In this document: piece by piece, positions 44,501 through 51,501 of the stretch | Numbering within the stretch: the stretch's first letter is position 1 | Layout of the letters: each line of letters starts with the position of its first letter | From: Arsenicibacter rosenii | GTDB lineage: Bacteria; Bacteroidota; Bacteroidia; Cytophagales; Spirosomataceae | Direction: 5' to 3' | NCBI RefSeq assembly: GCF_001870735.1 | Contig: NZ_MORL01000025.1 | Location: 1-64,000, forward strand | DNA: 64,000 nt | Notes under the pieces: generated by a model | What the model was told of the DNA's origin: nothing | Database searches by the model: none | Seen by the model: only the letters and a program-made list of their open reading frames with translations | Position numbers and translations under genes: made by a program

Positions 44501-45821
44501 AACCTCCAGCATGGCCGGCAGCCCGCTGCTGATCAGCCCCGAGTTGCTGGCCGAAGAAGGGTTGCTTGACCCCGACGACCTGAAAGCCTGGCAGCCGCCG
44601 GTCAGCGACCGCGTTGATTTTACGGAGGCCGGAAAGCGCAAAGGGCATTTGTTTGAGAAAGCCTACCGCACCTTCCTCAACAGCCGTTCCGGACACCGGC
44701 AACGGGAGTTTGAGGCCTTTTGTGAGCAGGAGGCCTCGTGGCTGCACGACTATGCGCTCTACACCTCCCTGACCAGCCGGTTCGACGATAAACCCTGGTC
44801 ATTGTGGCCGGAGCCTTATAAACTCCGTGATGCCGCTGCCCTGGCTACCTTTGCGGAGCAACAGGCGGATATGATTCAGAAAGTAAAATGGCTCCAGTTT
44901 GTGTTTATGCAGCAATGGCAACGGCTGCGGACCTACTGCCGTCACCGGGGCATTCAGTTGTTTGGTGATTTACCGTTTTATGTCAGCTACGATTCGGTCG
45001 ATGTCTGGGCCAACCGGGAATTCTTCAGCCTCGACGAGACGGGTGCGATGACCGGCGTGGCGGGTGTGCCGCCCGATTATTTTAATGCCGACGGGCAACT
45101 CTGGGGCATGCCGGTGTTCCGGTGGGATGTTCTGAAAAATCACCGGTATGGCTGGTGGGTCGACCGGATCCGGAAAAATATGGAGCTGTATGATCTGCTG
45201 CGGCTCGATCATTTCCGCGCTTTTGCCGATTACTGGGAGGTGCCGGCTGAGTCAAAAACGGCGAAAAACGGCCAGTGGAAGCAGGGACCGGGCGCCGATT
45301 TCTTTCTGGTCATCCAGCAGGAGCTGGGCGACCTGCCGTTTGTAGCCGAAGATCTGGGCGATATCAACGAGGGGGTGTATCAGCTACGGGATGCGTTCGG
45401 CATGCCGGGCATGCGGGTGGTGCAGTTTGCCTTCGGTGCCGACATGACCGAGAGCGTCAACATTCCGCACCATTACATTCCCAACGCCATTGCCTATACG
45501 GGTACCCACGACAATAACACCACCCGTGGCTGGTTCCGGAAAGATGCCACCGCACACCACCTGAAACGGTTTGCTACCTATCTCGGCGTCGAGGCCACCG
45601 AAGAGACTGTGCATCTGGCGCTGGGCCGGATGGTGTATGCCTCCGTGGCCCGCACCGCCATTTTACCGGTCCAGGATGTGCTGGGCCTCGACGAAACAGC
45701 CCGCATGAACACACCGGCCTCAGCCTCAGGCAACTGGAACTGGCGGCTCCGGCCCGGTCAGTTTGGCCCTGAGGCCGAGCAGTTACTCCGCGACTGGGCC
45801 CGGACCTACAGCCGGTGGTAA
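41571..45821 (+). CDS. TreY-MalQ fusion: malto-oligosyltrehalose synthase and 4-alpha-glucanotransferase
   Basis: 1,416 residues in one frame. Residues 1 to about 910 are TreY (GH13): ISTYRIQFHKDFTFTDFEQI, the nucleophile Asp in GLRVDHIDGLSDP, the acid Glu in YIVVEKILEPDE and Asp in STHDTKRGEDVR. It turns the reducing end of glucan chains into a trehalosyl end. From about 918 (RKAGILMHITSLPSAFGIGD) to the end is a complete MalQ (GH77): GHSPYSSTSSMAGSP, LLRLDHFRAFADYW (nucleophile), FVAEDLGDINEGVY (acid) and YTGTHDNNTTRGW. MalQ would recycle short maltodextrins left after trehalose release. It is translationally coupled to treZ. A word hairpin follows at 45823-45889. Confidence 0.93.
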   Translation: MYNPISTYRIQFHKDFTFTDFEQIIPYLHQLGVKTIYASPVFAATPGSSHGYDVVDPQQINPEIGTLEQLRAISKRLNELNMGWIQDIVPNHMAFDTTNAWLMDVLEKGQQSAYASFFDLTWNSPVYHGRLMVPFLGAPLDEVIENGELTIAYQHDRFELVYHKSAWPLHLRSYATILHACPEQASDAIRLLLEQIHQLQQVKEATAWRAGFEEIKLQLTALHNDGATRVYIEACLHHLNDQPEQISTIAHEQIYRLCFHQETDYQINYRRFFTVNGLICLNIQHKPVFDATHTLIKQLVDEGVFQGLRVDHIDGLSDPTLYLDNLRELAGDETYIVVEKILEPDEKLPSCWPVQGTTGYGYLSMVNNLFTRTKSEASFTRFYQQLLGEKIKIYQALNEKKAYILFEHMGGELDNLTAFFGELALIPQEELTAVPADMLRQAIGQFLIECPVYRYYGHHFPLDKPETAAVADIFARVRRHSPELEPAVALLEKALLQLPLLNDADYNSRAVRFYQRCMQFTGPLMAKGMEDTLMYTYNRFIGHDEVGDSPTFFGLTVPEFHRLMADRQTNWPLALNATSTHDTKRGEDVRSRLNVLTDLTETWIEAVTQWQSLNEDLKTAWQSPDDPSLTHAPDANDEYFIYQTLIGAYPMPEQDASDFAGRMEEYLEKALREAKRHSSWSEPNEAYEQAAKDFATGLLDKDRPFWKHFDQFRRQVADFGMAISLAQVLLKFTCPGTPDVYQGCEGWDLSLVDPDNRRPVDYEARSKDLTELNTSGLSDGCEHLWACRYDARIKQWLIRQLMQERQQLPDLFAHGQYLPLQVTGSYKDQVIAFARRHKHTWVVVAVPLGLAQLSEVQKAPIDALDWKDTRILLPDEAPAYWVSQLHQATGNTADGIAVQSVFDSLPIALLHLPYTPKERKAGILMHITSLPSAFGIGDFGPEAYRFADALNRSHQAYWQILPLNPVEAGQGHSPYSSTSSMAGSPLLISPELLAEEGLLDPDDLKAWQPPVSDRVDFTEAGKRKGHLFEKAYRTFLNSRSGHRQREFEAFCEQEASWLHDYALYTSLTSRFDDKPWSLWPEPYKLRDAAALATFAEQQADMIQKVKWLQFVFMQQWQRLRTYCRHRGIQLFGDLPFYVSYDSVDVWANREFFSLDETGAMTGVAGVPPDYFNADGQLWGMPVFRWDVLKNHRYGWWVDRIRKNMELYDLLRLDHFRAFADYWEVPAESKTAKNGQWKQGPGADFFLVIQQELGDLPFVAEDLGDINEGVYQLRDAFGMPGMRVVQFAFGADMTESVNIPHHYIPNAIAYTGTHDNNTTRGWFRKDATAHHLKRFATYLGVEATEETVHLALGRMVYASVARTAILPVQDVLGLDETARMNTPASASGNWNWRLRPGQFGPEAEQLLRDWARTYSRW

Positions 45822-45822
45822 A

Positions 45823-45889
45823 GGAATTTACGAGGTACGACTTACGATTTAAAAACTATGCCCATCGTAATTCGTACCTCCTGAATTCC
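45823..45889. repeat. 26-bp word inverted repeat after the trehalose operon
   Basis: Arms 45823-45848 and 45864-45889 pair with three mismatches. The arm is made of TTTACGAGGTACGA words, the inverse of the direct repeats at 26773-26885. It starts 1 bp after the treY-malQ stop. Confidence 0.85.
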
Positions 45890-45899
45890 TCCTTCCGGT

Positions 45900-45936
45900 T
45901 GTCCGCAAATGAACGAACGTCGTCCGTTTACGGACA
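45900..45936. promoter_or_regulatory. paired 16-bp enhancer dyads, second copy
   Basis: Site 1 at 45900-45915 is TGTCCG-CAAA-TGAACG. Site 2 at 45921-45936 is CGTCCG-TTTA-CGGACA. The order, half-site forms and 21-bp spacing match 28532-28568. Site 2 starts 72 bp before the -24 GG of the candidate promoter. Confidence 0.65.
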
Positions 45937-45990
45937 ACCGGCCACGCCCAAGCCAAATAAAAAACACTCACAATCAGACACTTATATTTT

Positions 45991-46009
45991 TTGGTATACC
46001 GTTTGGTTT
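45991..46009 (+). promoter_or_regulatory. sigma-54-like promoter of the permease array
   Basis: TTGG-N8-TTTGG with -24 GG at 45993-45994 and -12 GG at 46005-46006. Both GG-N10-GG spacing and the distance to the ATG (90 bp) match the promoter at 28623-28640. The -24 element itself is weak. Confidence 0.4.
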
Positions 46010-46082
46010 ACATTTAACGCTATAGCTGTTTACTTTCGACGTTTTAGACAGCTACCCTGCCAGAACAGTAAACAAACGAGTC

Positions 46083-48503
46083 ATGCTGAAGAACTATCTC
46101 AAGATCGCGGTCCGGAATCTCTGGAAAAACAAAACCTATGCCCTCATCAATGTACTGGGTATGTCGGTTGCTTTTGCCAGTTGCCTGCTGCTGTTTCTCA
46201 CAGCCTACCATGAGCTTTCGTTCGACAAATTCCACGAAAACGGGAAGCAGTTGTTCATGATCTATCAGCAGATCGGTGCCAAAGACAAATCGGAAACCAT
46301 GCCGGCTCCGCTGGAACCGGCCCTGCGGAAGGAGTTTCCGCAGCAAATCGCGCGGGTTTCCCGCGTTGTCGGCGGTGACAACTACATTCGGTACAACAAT
46401 AAGGAAGTCGTCGAAAATGTTCAGTTTGTTGATGCCGGTTTTCTGAACATGTTCAGCTTTCCGGTACTGAACGGGCAGAAAGGTGCCGGTGCGCTCCGGA
46501 ACCTGAGCAGCCTTGTTCTGACCGGAACTACGGCCAAAGCCATCTTCGGAGCGGAAAATCCGGTCGGAAAAACGGTTCAGATGAAGCAGCAGGAGCGCTG
46601 GGTGCCGTTTGTGGTGTCAGCCGTGGTTGCCGATACGCCGGAAAACTCCAGTATCCGGTTCGATGCACTGGCCCGTTTTGAGGCCGAAGCCGATTACCAC
46701 CGAAACAAAGACACATGGGATAACCGCTATCACAGCACCTATCTACAGTTAATTCCTTCCGTGACGCAAGCTTCGGTCGAAGAACAGCTCCGTGGCTTTG
46801 TCAAAAAATATTATGCCGGTAACGTCAAAAACCTGAAACGCGACGGTGGTCAGCCCGACGAAAAAGGCGACCTGCTCAGCCTGCGTCTGCTGCCCTATGA
46901 GGAAATGCACTTCGCTACAGACCTTGGTGGCGGTAGTGTCATGGCGATCAAAAAATCGTATCCGTACCTGCTGCTGATCGTGGCGGGCTTTATTGTCTTA
47001 ATCGCTTGTATCAACTTCGTCAACCTGTCGACGGCGCGTTCGCTTAGCCGCGCCCGTGAGGTGGGCATGCGTAAGGCGCTGGGCGCTATCAAAAGCCAGC
47101 TGATTATCCAGTTCTGGGGCGAAGCGCTGATTCTGTGCCTGATTGCCCTGTCAATCGGCAGTATACTAGCCTGGTCGCTGCTGCCGGAGCTGAAAAGCAT
47201 TTTCAAAAGCGCTACCTCCATCGAGTACCTGAAACAGCCGGTGATTCTGGTTAGCCTGTTGCTGGGTTTTCTGTTCATTACCCTCATTGCCGGGGGCTAT
47301 CCGGCCTGGTTTATCACTCGTTTCAGTACGGTGAAAGTCCTGAAAGGTTCACTGTCGATCGGGAGGGCGGGCTCACTGCGGAATGTGCTCCTGATTGTTC
47401 AGTTCGGCATTGCTACCCTGCTGATGATTTGTACGCTGGTTGCCTGGCAACAGATGACCTTCCTGCAAAACATGCCGCTGGGCTTCAACGAAGACCAGGT
47501 CATCAGTATTCCGGTCAATGGCGGGGTCAACGGTCGTCAGGCTCTGAAACTCTTCCGCGACCGGGTGGCGCAGGAGCCGAATGTCCTGAGTGTAACGGGA
47601 GCCTATAAAAACTTCGGTCGTGGCCGCGATGGCTCCACCTTTACATCCATTGTGGGCTTTGAGCACAAAAACCGCGAGGTAAAAACACACTGGCAGATCG
47701 TTGATTACGACTATCTGAAAACGCTGGATATCAAACTGATTGCCGGCCGCGACTTTTCACCGCAGTTTGCTACCGACTCCGTCGAAAGCATCATCATCAA
47801 CGAAGAAATGGCGAAGCAGCTGAACGAGAAAAATCCGGTCGGCACGCTGCTGAACGTCAATCCCGGTCAGCCGATGCGCGTCATTGGTGTGGTCAAAAAC
47901 TACCACCACGAAAGCCTGAAACGCACGATCCAGCCCAATTCCCTGATTCTGGACCCGAAAACGCCGCTGTTCTACATTCTGGTCAAAGTAGCGCCCGACC
48001 ACGTACCGGCAACCATGGCCATGCTGGAACGCATCTGGAAAGAAATTTCGCCCAAAGGCGAGTTTCAGGGCAGTTTCCTCGACGAAAACACCAACCGGCA
48101 GTACCAGAACGAAAAGCGCCTGTCGCAGCTGTTTATCAGCGCCGCCGTGCTGGCGATTCTGCTGTCGTGTATGGGTCTGTTTGCGATTGCGGTCATGGTG
48201 ATGGCCCAGCGTACCAAGGAAGTCGGCGTCCGGAAAGTACTGGGAGCCTCGGTGAGCAGCATCGTCCTGCTCTTGTCGAAAGACTTCCTGAAGCTGGTCA
48301 TTACCGGTATTGTCATTGCTTCACCGATTGCATGGTACGCCATGAACCAGTGGTTGCAGGATTACGCCTATAAAATCACGATTGAGTGGTGGGTGTTTGC
48401 CGTAGCTGCCCTGGCCGCCATCCTGATTGCCTTCATCACGGTCTCTTTCCAATCCATCAAAGCCGCCCTCACCAACCCGGTAAGGTCACTAAAGAGTGAA
48501 TGA
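46083..48503 (+). CDS. FtsX/MacB-type ABC permease (paralogue 2)
   Basis: 806 residues. The N-terminal helix follows LKNYLKIAVRNLWKNKTYAL. It has two periplasmic MacB-PCD-like domains and two groups of three C-terminal helices, with the paralogue block TKEVGVRKVLGASVSSIVLL, then LSKDFLKL and VSFQSIKAALTNPVRSLKSE. No ATPase or adaptor is adjacent. It is first in an array of four permeases, behind the dyad pair and sigma-54-like promoter at 45900-46009. The subunit may pair with the ATPase at 30020 or one elsewhere. Confidence 0.9.
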   Translation: MLKNYLKIAVRNLWKNKTYALINVLGMSVAFASCLLLFLTAYHELSFDKFHENGKQLFMIYQQIGAKDKSETMPAPLEPALRKEFPQQIARVSRVVGGDNYIRYNNKEVVENVQFVDAGFLNMFSFPVLNGQKGAGALRNLSSLVLTGTTAKAIFGAENPVGKTVQMKQQERWVPFVVSAVVADTPENSSIRFDALARFEAEADYHRNKDTWDNRYHSTYLQLIPSVTQASVEEQLRGFVKKYYAGNVKNLKRDGGQPDEKGDLLSLRLLPYEEMHFATDLGGGSVMAIKKSYPYLLLIVAGFIVLIACINFVNLSTARSLSRAREVGMRKALGAIKSQLIIQFWGEALILCLIALSIGSILAWSLLPELKSIFKSATSIEYLKQPVILVSLLLGFLFITLIAGGYPAWFITRFSTVKVLKGSLSIGRAGSLRNVLLIVQFGIATLLMICTLVAWQQMTFLQNMPLGFNEDQVISIPVNGGVNGRQALKLFRDRVAQEPNVLSVTGAYKNFGRGRDGSTFTSIVGFEHKNREVKTHWQIVDYDYLKTLDIKLIAGRDFSPQFATDSVESIIINEEMAKQLNEKNPVGTLLNVNPGQPMRVIGVVKNYHHESLKRTIQPNSLILDPKTPLFYILVKVAPDHVPATMAMLERIWKEISPKGEFQGSFLDENTNRQYQNEKRLSQLFISAAVLAILLSCMGLFAIAVMVMAQRTKEVGVRKVLGASVSSIVLLLSKDFLKLVITGIVIASPIAWYAMNQWLQDYAYKITIEWWVFAVAALAAILIAFITVSFQSIKAALTNPVRSLKSE

Positions 48504-48570
48504 GTGATTGAGCGATTGAGTGATTTGCTGTCGCATTATGAATTGACATTCCGCTCAATCACTCATTCAC
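48496..48570. repeat. word inverted repeat (GAGTGAATGAGTGATT family) between permeases 2 and 3
   Basis: Arms 48496-48514 and 48552-48570 are perfect 19-bp inverses. The left arm overlaps the stop codon of the upstream gene. More copies of the same words (TCAATCACT) continue to 48606. Similar GAGTGA words occur at 13778 and 53919. Confidence 0.85.
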
Positions 48571-48612
48571 ACAACCGCTCAATAATTCAATCACTAAATC
48601 ACTCAATTGATC

Positions 48613-50979
48613 ATGATCCGGAACTATCTTAAAATCGCGTGGAGGAACTTGTGGAAGAACAAGATGTTTTCCTTCATCAACATCATGGGCCTCGCCCTCG
48701 GTATGACGTGCAGCCTGCTGATTACCCTCTGGGTGCAGGATGAACTGGCGATGGACCGCTTTCACAAAAACGACCAGCGGCTATACCGGGTTATGGAAAA
48801 CCAGCACTATACCGGTGTGATCAATACCTATCCGTCGACGCCCGGTATTCTGGCCGATAACATCACGAAGGATATTCCGGAAATCAAAATGGCGAGCCAG
48901 ATGCTGTGGGAAGAAAGCCCGCTGTTTACCGTCGGCAGCACATTTGAAAAGGAAAAAGGCCGGTATGTCCAGGGCGATTTCCTGACGATGTTTTCCTTCG
49001 GACTGGCGCAGGGCGACCCGAAAACGGCCCTCAAACGCCCCGATGGTCTGGTGATTTCGAAAAAACTGGCGGATAAATACTTCAAGGGACAAAACCCGAT
49101 CGGTAAAACCATACGCATCGACAATAAAGACGATGTGATTGTGACGGGTGTACTGGCCGACATTCCGGAAGCATCATCGCTCAAATTTGACTTTCTGATG
49201 AGCTTTGACCGCTGGCTGAAAAGCAACGAGTGGGCGAAACAGTGGGGTAACAACGGGCCGCGCTGCTACGTTCTCCTGGCCGAAAACACATCCATCGACA
49301 AGGTGAACGCGAAGATTAAAAACTACATCAAAACCAAAAACAAGGACAGCAACGTTGAGCTGTTCCTGCAGAATTACGGCGAATCATACCTCTACGGCAA
49401 ATGGGAATCCGGCATCCAGAGTGGCGGCCGCATCGAGTACGTACGCATCTTTTCGATTGTCGCCATCTTCATTCTGGTCATTGCCTGCATCAATTTTATG
49501 AACCTGGCGACCGCCCGTTCGGTGAAACGGGCCAAGGAAGTGGGTATCCGGAAAGTGGTGGGCGCTTACCGCAACAGCCTCATCGGGCAGTTTATCGGGG
49601 AGTCGGTCCTGATCGCGTTTCTGGCGCTCTTTTTCTCCGTAATGCTGGTACTGATATTACTGCCGACCTTTAATACACTGACCGAAAAGCACTTATCGTT
49701 CAACATTACCAATCCGTTGCTGCCGGCGCTGCTCATTGGCCTTACCCTGCTGACCGGCCTGTTGTCGGGCAGCTATCCGGCCCTGTTTATGTCGTCGCTC
49801 AACCCGATCATTGTCCTGAAAGGCGCGCTGAAGTTTAAGCCAAGTGCTACCCTGTTCCGTAAAGGGCTGGTCGTGTTCCAGTTCGGCCTGTCGATTATGC
49901 TGATTCTGGGGATGATCGTGATTTACCGGCAGCTGAACTTTATTCAGACCAAAAACCTCGGATACGACCGCGATAACCTGCTGTATATGCCCCTCGAAGG
50001 CGATCTGCAAAAGAACTTTGCCACGTTCCGGCAGGAGCTGAGCAAAGAGCCGGGCATCCGTGGCGTTACCTGTTCGCAGTCGGATCCGCTCGAAGTCGGC
50101 AGCTCAACCATGGGCGTTACGTGGCCGGGCAAGGATACAACCCAGCAAATTCTGTTTTCCCAGAACGCGGTTTCTTACGAATACATCAAGACCATGCAGA
50201 TCAAACTGCTTGGCGGCCGCGAGTTCAGTCCTGAATATGGCGTAGATACCAGCAACTACATTATCAACGAATCGACGGCGAAGAAAATGGGCTACCAGAC
50301 GCCCGAAAAAGCCGTTGGAAAGCAAATGACGATGTGGGACAAAAAAGGGACGATTATCGGGGTCATGAAGAATTTCCATTACAATTCGCTGCACGAAAAC
50401 ATTGAGCCGCTGATTCTGCGCCTGCAACCGAAACAGGAGAACTGGGGCAATGTGCTGGTACGGGCCGAAGCCGGGAAAACCCGCGAGGCACTGGCCAGCA
50501 TGGAAAAGGTATTTAAGCAGTTTAACCCGAATTTCCCGTTCAAATACTATTTTACCGATCAGGAGTTTGCCAACAGCTACAAGGCCGAAAACACGGTCAG
50601 CAAACTGTCGAACTACTTTGCATTCCTGGCCATTTTCATCAGTTGCCTGGGCCTCTTCGGGCTGGCCGCCTTCACCGCCGAACAGCGGACCAAGGAGATC
50701 GGTGTCCGGAAAGTACTGGGGGCTTCGGTACCGAATCTGGTCGGTATGCTGTCGAAAGATTTTGTAAAACTGGTCCTGATTGCGGCGGTCATTTCCTTTC
50801 CGATTGCGTGGTATTTCCTGTCGGGCTGGCTCGAAAAGTTTGCCTACCGCATTGATTTTGAGTGGTGGTTCTTTGTGGCAGCGGCGATTATCGCCCTGGC
50901 CATTGCGCTGCTGACGGTGAGCTACCAGGCCATCAAAGCCGCGCTGATTGATCCGGTAAAGTCGCTGAAATCGGAGTAA
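48613..50979 (+). CDS. FtsX/MacB-type ABC permease (paralogue 3)
   Basis: 788 residues. The frame begins with TTG at 48607, but the ATG at 48613 (MIRNYLKIAWRNLWKNKMFS) gives the paralogue start. The middle has RIEYVRIFSIVAIFILVIAC (helix) and NFMNLATARSVKRAKEVGIR; the end has GLAAFTAEQRTKEIGVRKVL and FVKLVLIAAVISFPIAWYF. Between it and paralogue 2 is the word hairpin 48496-48570. A reverse-strand Uma2-like gene starts right behind its stop (50980), interrupting the array. Confidence 0.9.
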   Translation: MIRNYLKIAWRNLWKNKMFSFINIMGLALGMTCSLLITLWVQDELAMDRFHKNDQRLYRVMENQHYTGVINTYPSTPGILADNITKDIPEIKMASQMLWEESPLFTVGSTFEKEKGRYVQGDFLTMFSFGLAQGDPKTALKRPDGLVISKKLADKYFKGQNPIGKTIRIDNKDDVIVTGVLADIPEASSLKFDFLMSFDRWLKSNEWAKQWGNNGPRCYVLLAENTSIDKVNAKIKNYIKTKNKDSNVELFLQNYGESYLYGKWESGIQSGGRIEYVRIFSIVAIFILVIACINFMNLATARSVKRAKEVGIRKVVGAYRNSLIGQFIGESVLIAFLALFFSVMLVLILLPTFNTLTEKHLSFNITNPLLPALLIGLTLLTGLLSGSYPALFMSSLNPIIVLKGALKFKPSATLFRKGLVVFQFGLSIMLILGMIVIYRQLNFIQTKNLGYDRDNLLYMPLEGDLQKNFATFRQELSKEPGIRGVTCSQSDPLEVGSSTMGVTWPGKDTTQQILFSQNAVSYEYIKTMQIKLLGGREFSPEYGVDTSNYIINESTAKKMGYQTPEKAVGKQMTMWDKKGTIIGVMKNFHYNSLHENIEPLILRLQPKQENWGNVLVRAEAGKTREALASMEKVFKQFNPNFPFKYYFTDQEFANSYKAENTVSKLSNYFAFLAIFISCLGLFGLAAFTAEQRTKEIGVRKVLGASVPNLVGMLSKDFVKLVLIAAVISFPIAWYFLSGWLEKFAYRIDFEWWFFVAAAIIALAIALLTVSYQAIKAALIDPVKSLKSE

Positions 50980-51432
50980 TCAGTGCAGGAATCCGCTCAG
51001 ATCCAGCTGTAACAAGTCAGAAAAAGCGGATTCGGTAACGAGCCCGCCATCGCCTTTGCGGTAGCGGAGCCAACGGCCGGTTTTGTAATTAAACACAAAA
51101 CCTTCCTGAATGCCGTAATCCTGTTCGTCGATCAGCCGGATTACTTTCAGGACATCGTTGCGCTCACCGTTGGTCTGGCAGATTTCGATGATGATACGGG
51201 TTTGTTCGGCTTCGTGATCATAGAGCAACAGGTCGGGGACCGGATTACCGTATCCTTCGGCCAGCATAGTCTCAGGCAGCGGTTCATACGGGATGGTTCT
51301 CGTTTTGTAATAAAGGATGCCCAGTTCAACATGCAGCCGTGAAATAACCTGCTGGTGTCGTAAGGGAGCATTTACGCCCATATCGTCTTCGTTGACGACT
51401 GATTTGTACGACGGAATATCTGGGTAAGTCAT
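50980..51432 (-). CDS. Uma2-like PD-(D/E)XK protein, inserted in the permease array
   Basis: 150 residues. The nuclease-like core GNPVPDLLLYDHEAEQTRII with IEICQTNG and a downstream Lys in NDVLKVIRLIDEQDYGIQEG has the Asp-x-Glu-x-Cys spacing of Uma2-type folds (PD ... E). The C-terminal NYKTGRWLRYRKGDG is typical of Spirosomaceae members. Function unknown. It is on the strand opposite to the permeases, and its stop meets the end of permease 3 directly. A second, more typical Uma2 gene is at 3291-3857. Confidence 0.65.
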   Translation of the reverse strand: MTYPDIPSYKSVVNEDDMGVNAPLRHQQVISRLHVELGILYYKTRTIPYEPLPETMLAEGYGNPVPDLLLYDHEAEQTRIIIEICQTNGERNDVLKVIRLIDEQDYGIQEGFVFNYKTGRWLRYRKGDGGLVTESAFSDLLQLDLSGFLH

Positions 51433-51501
51433 TGGTAGAACAGAATTAAGTGGTATTTATAAAAAGCGGTTCAGACATTGTAAGACGCAGCCATCAACAT
51501 C

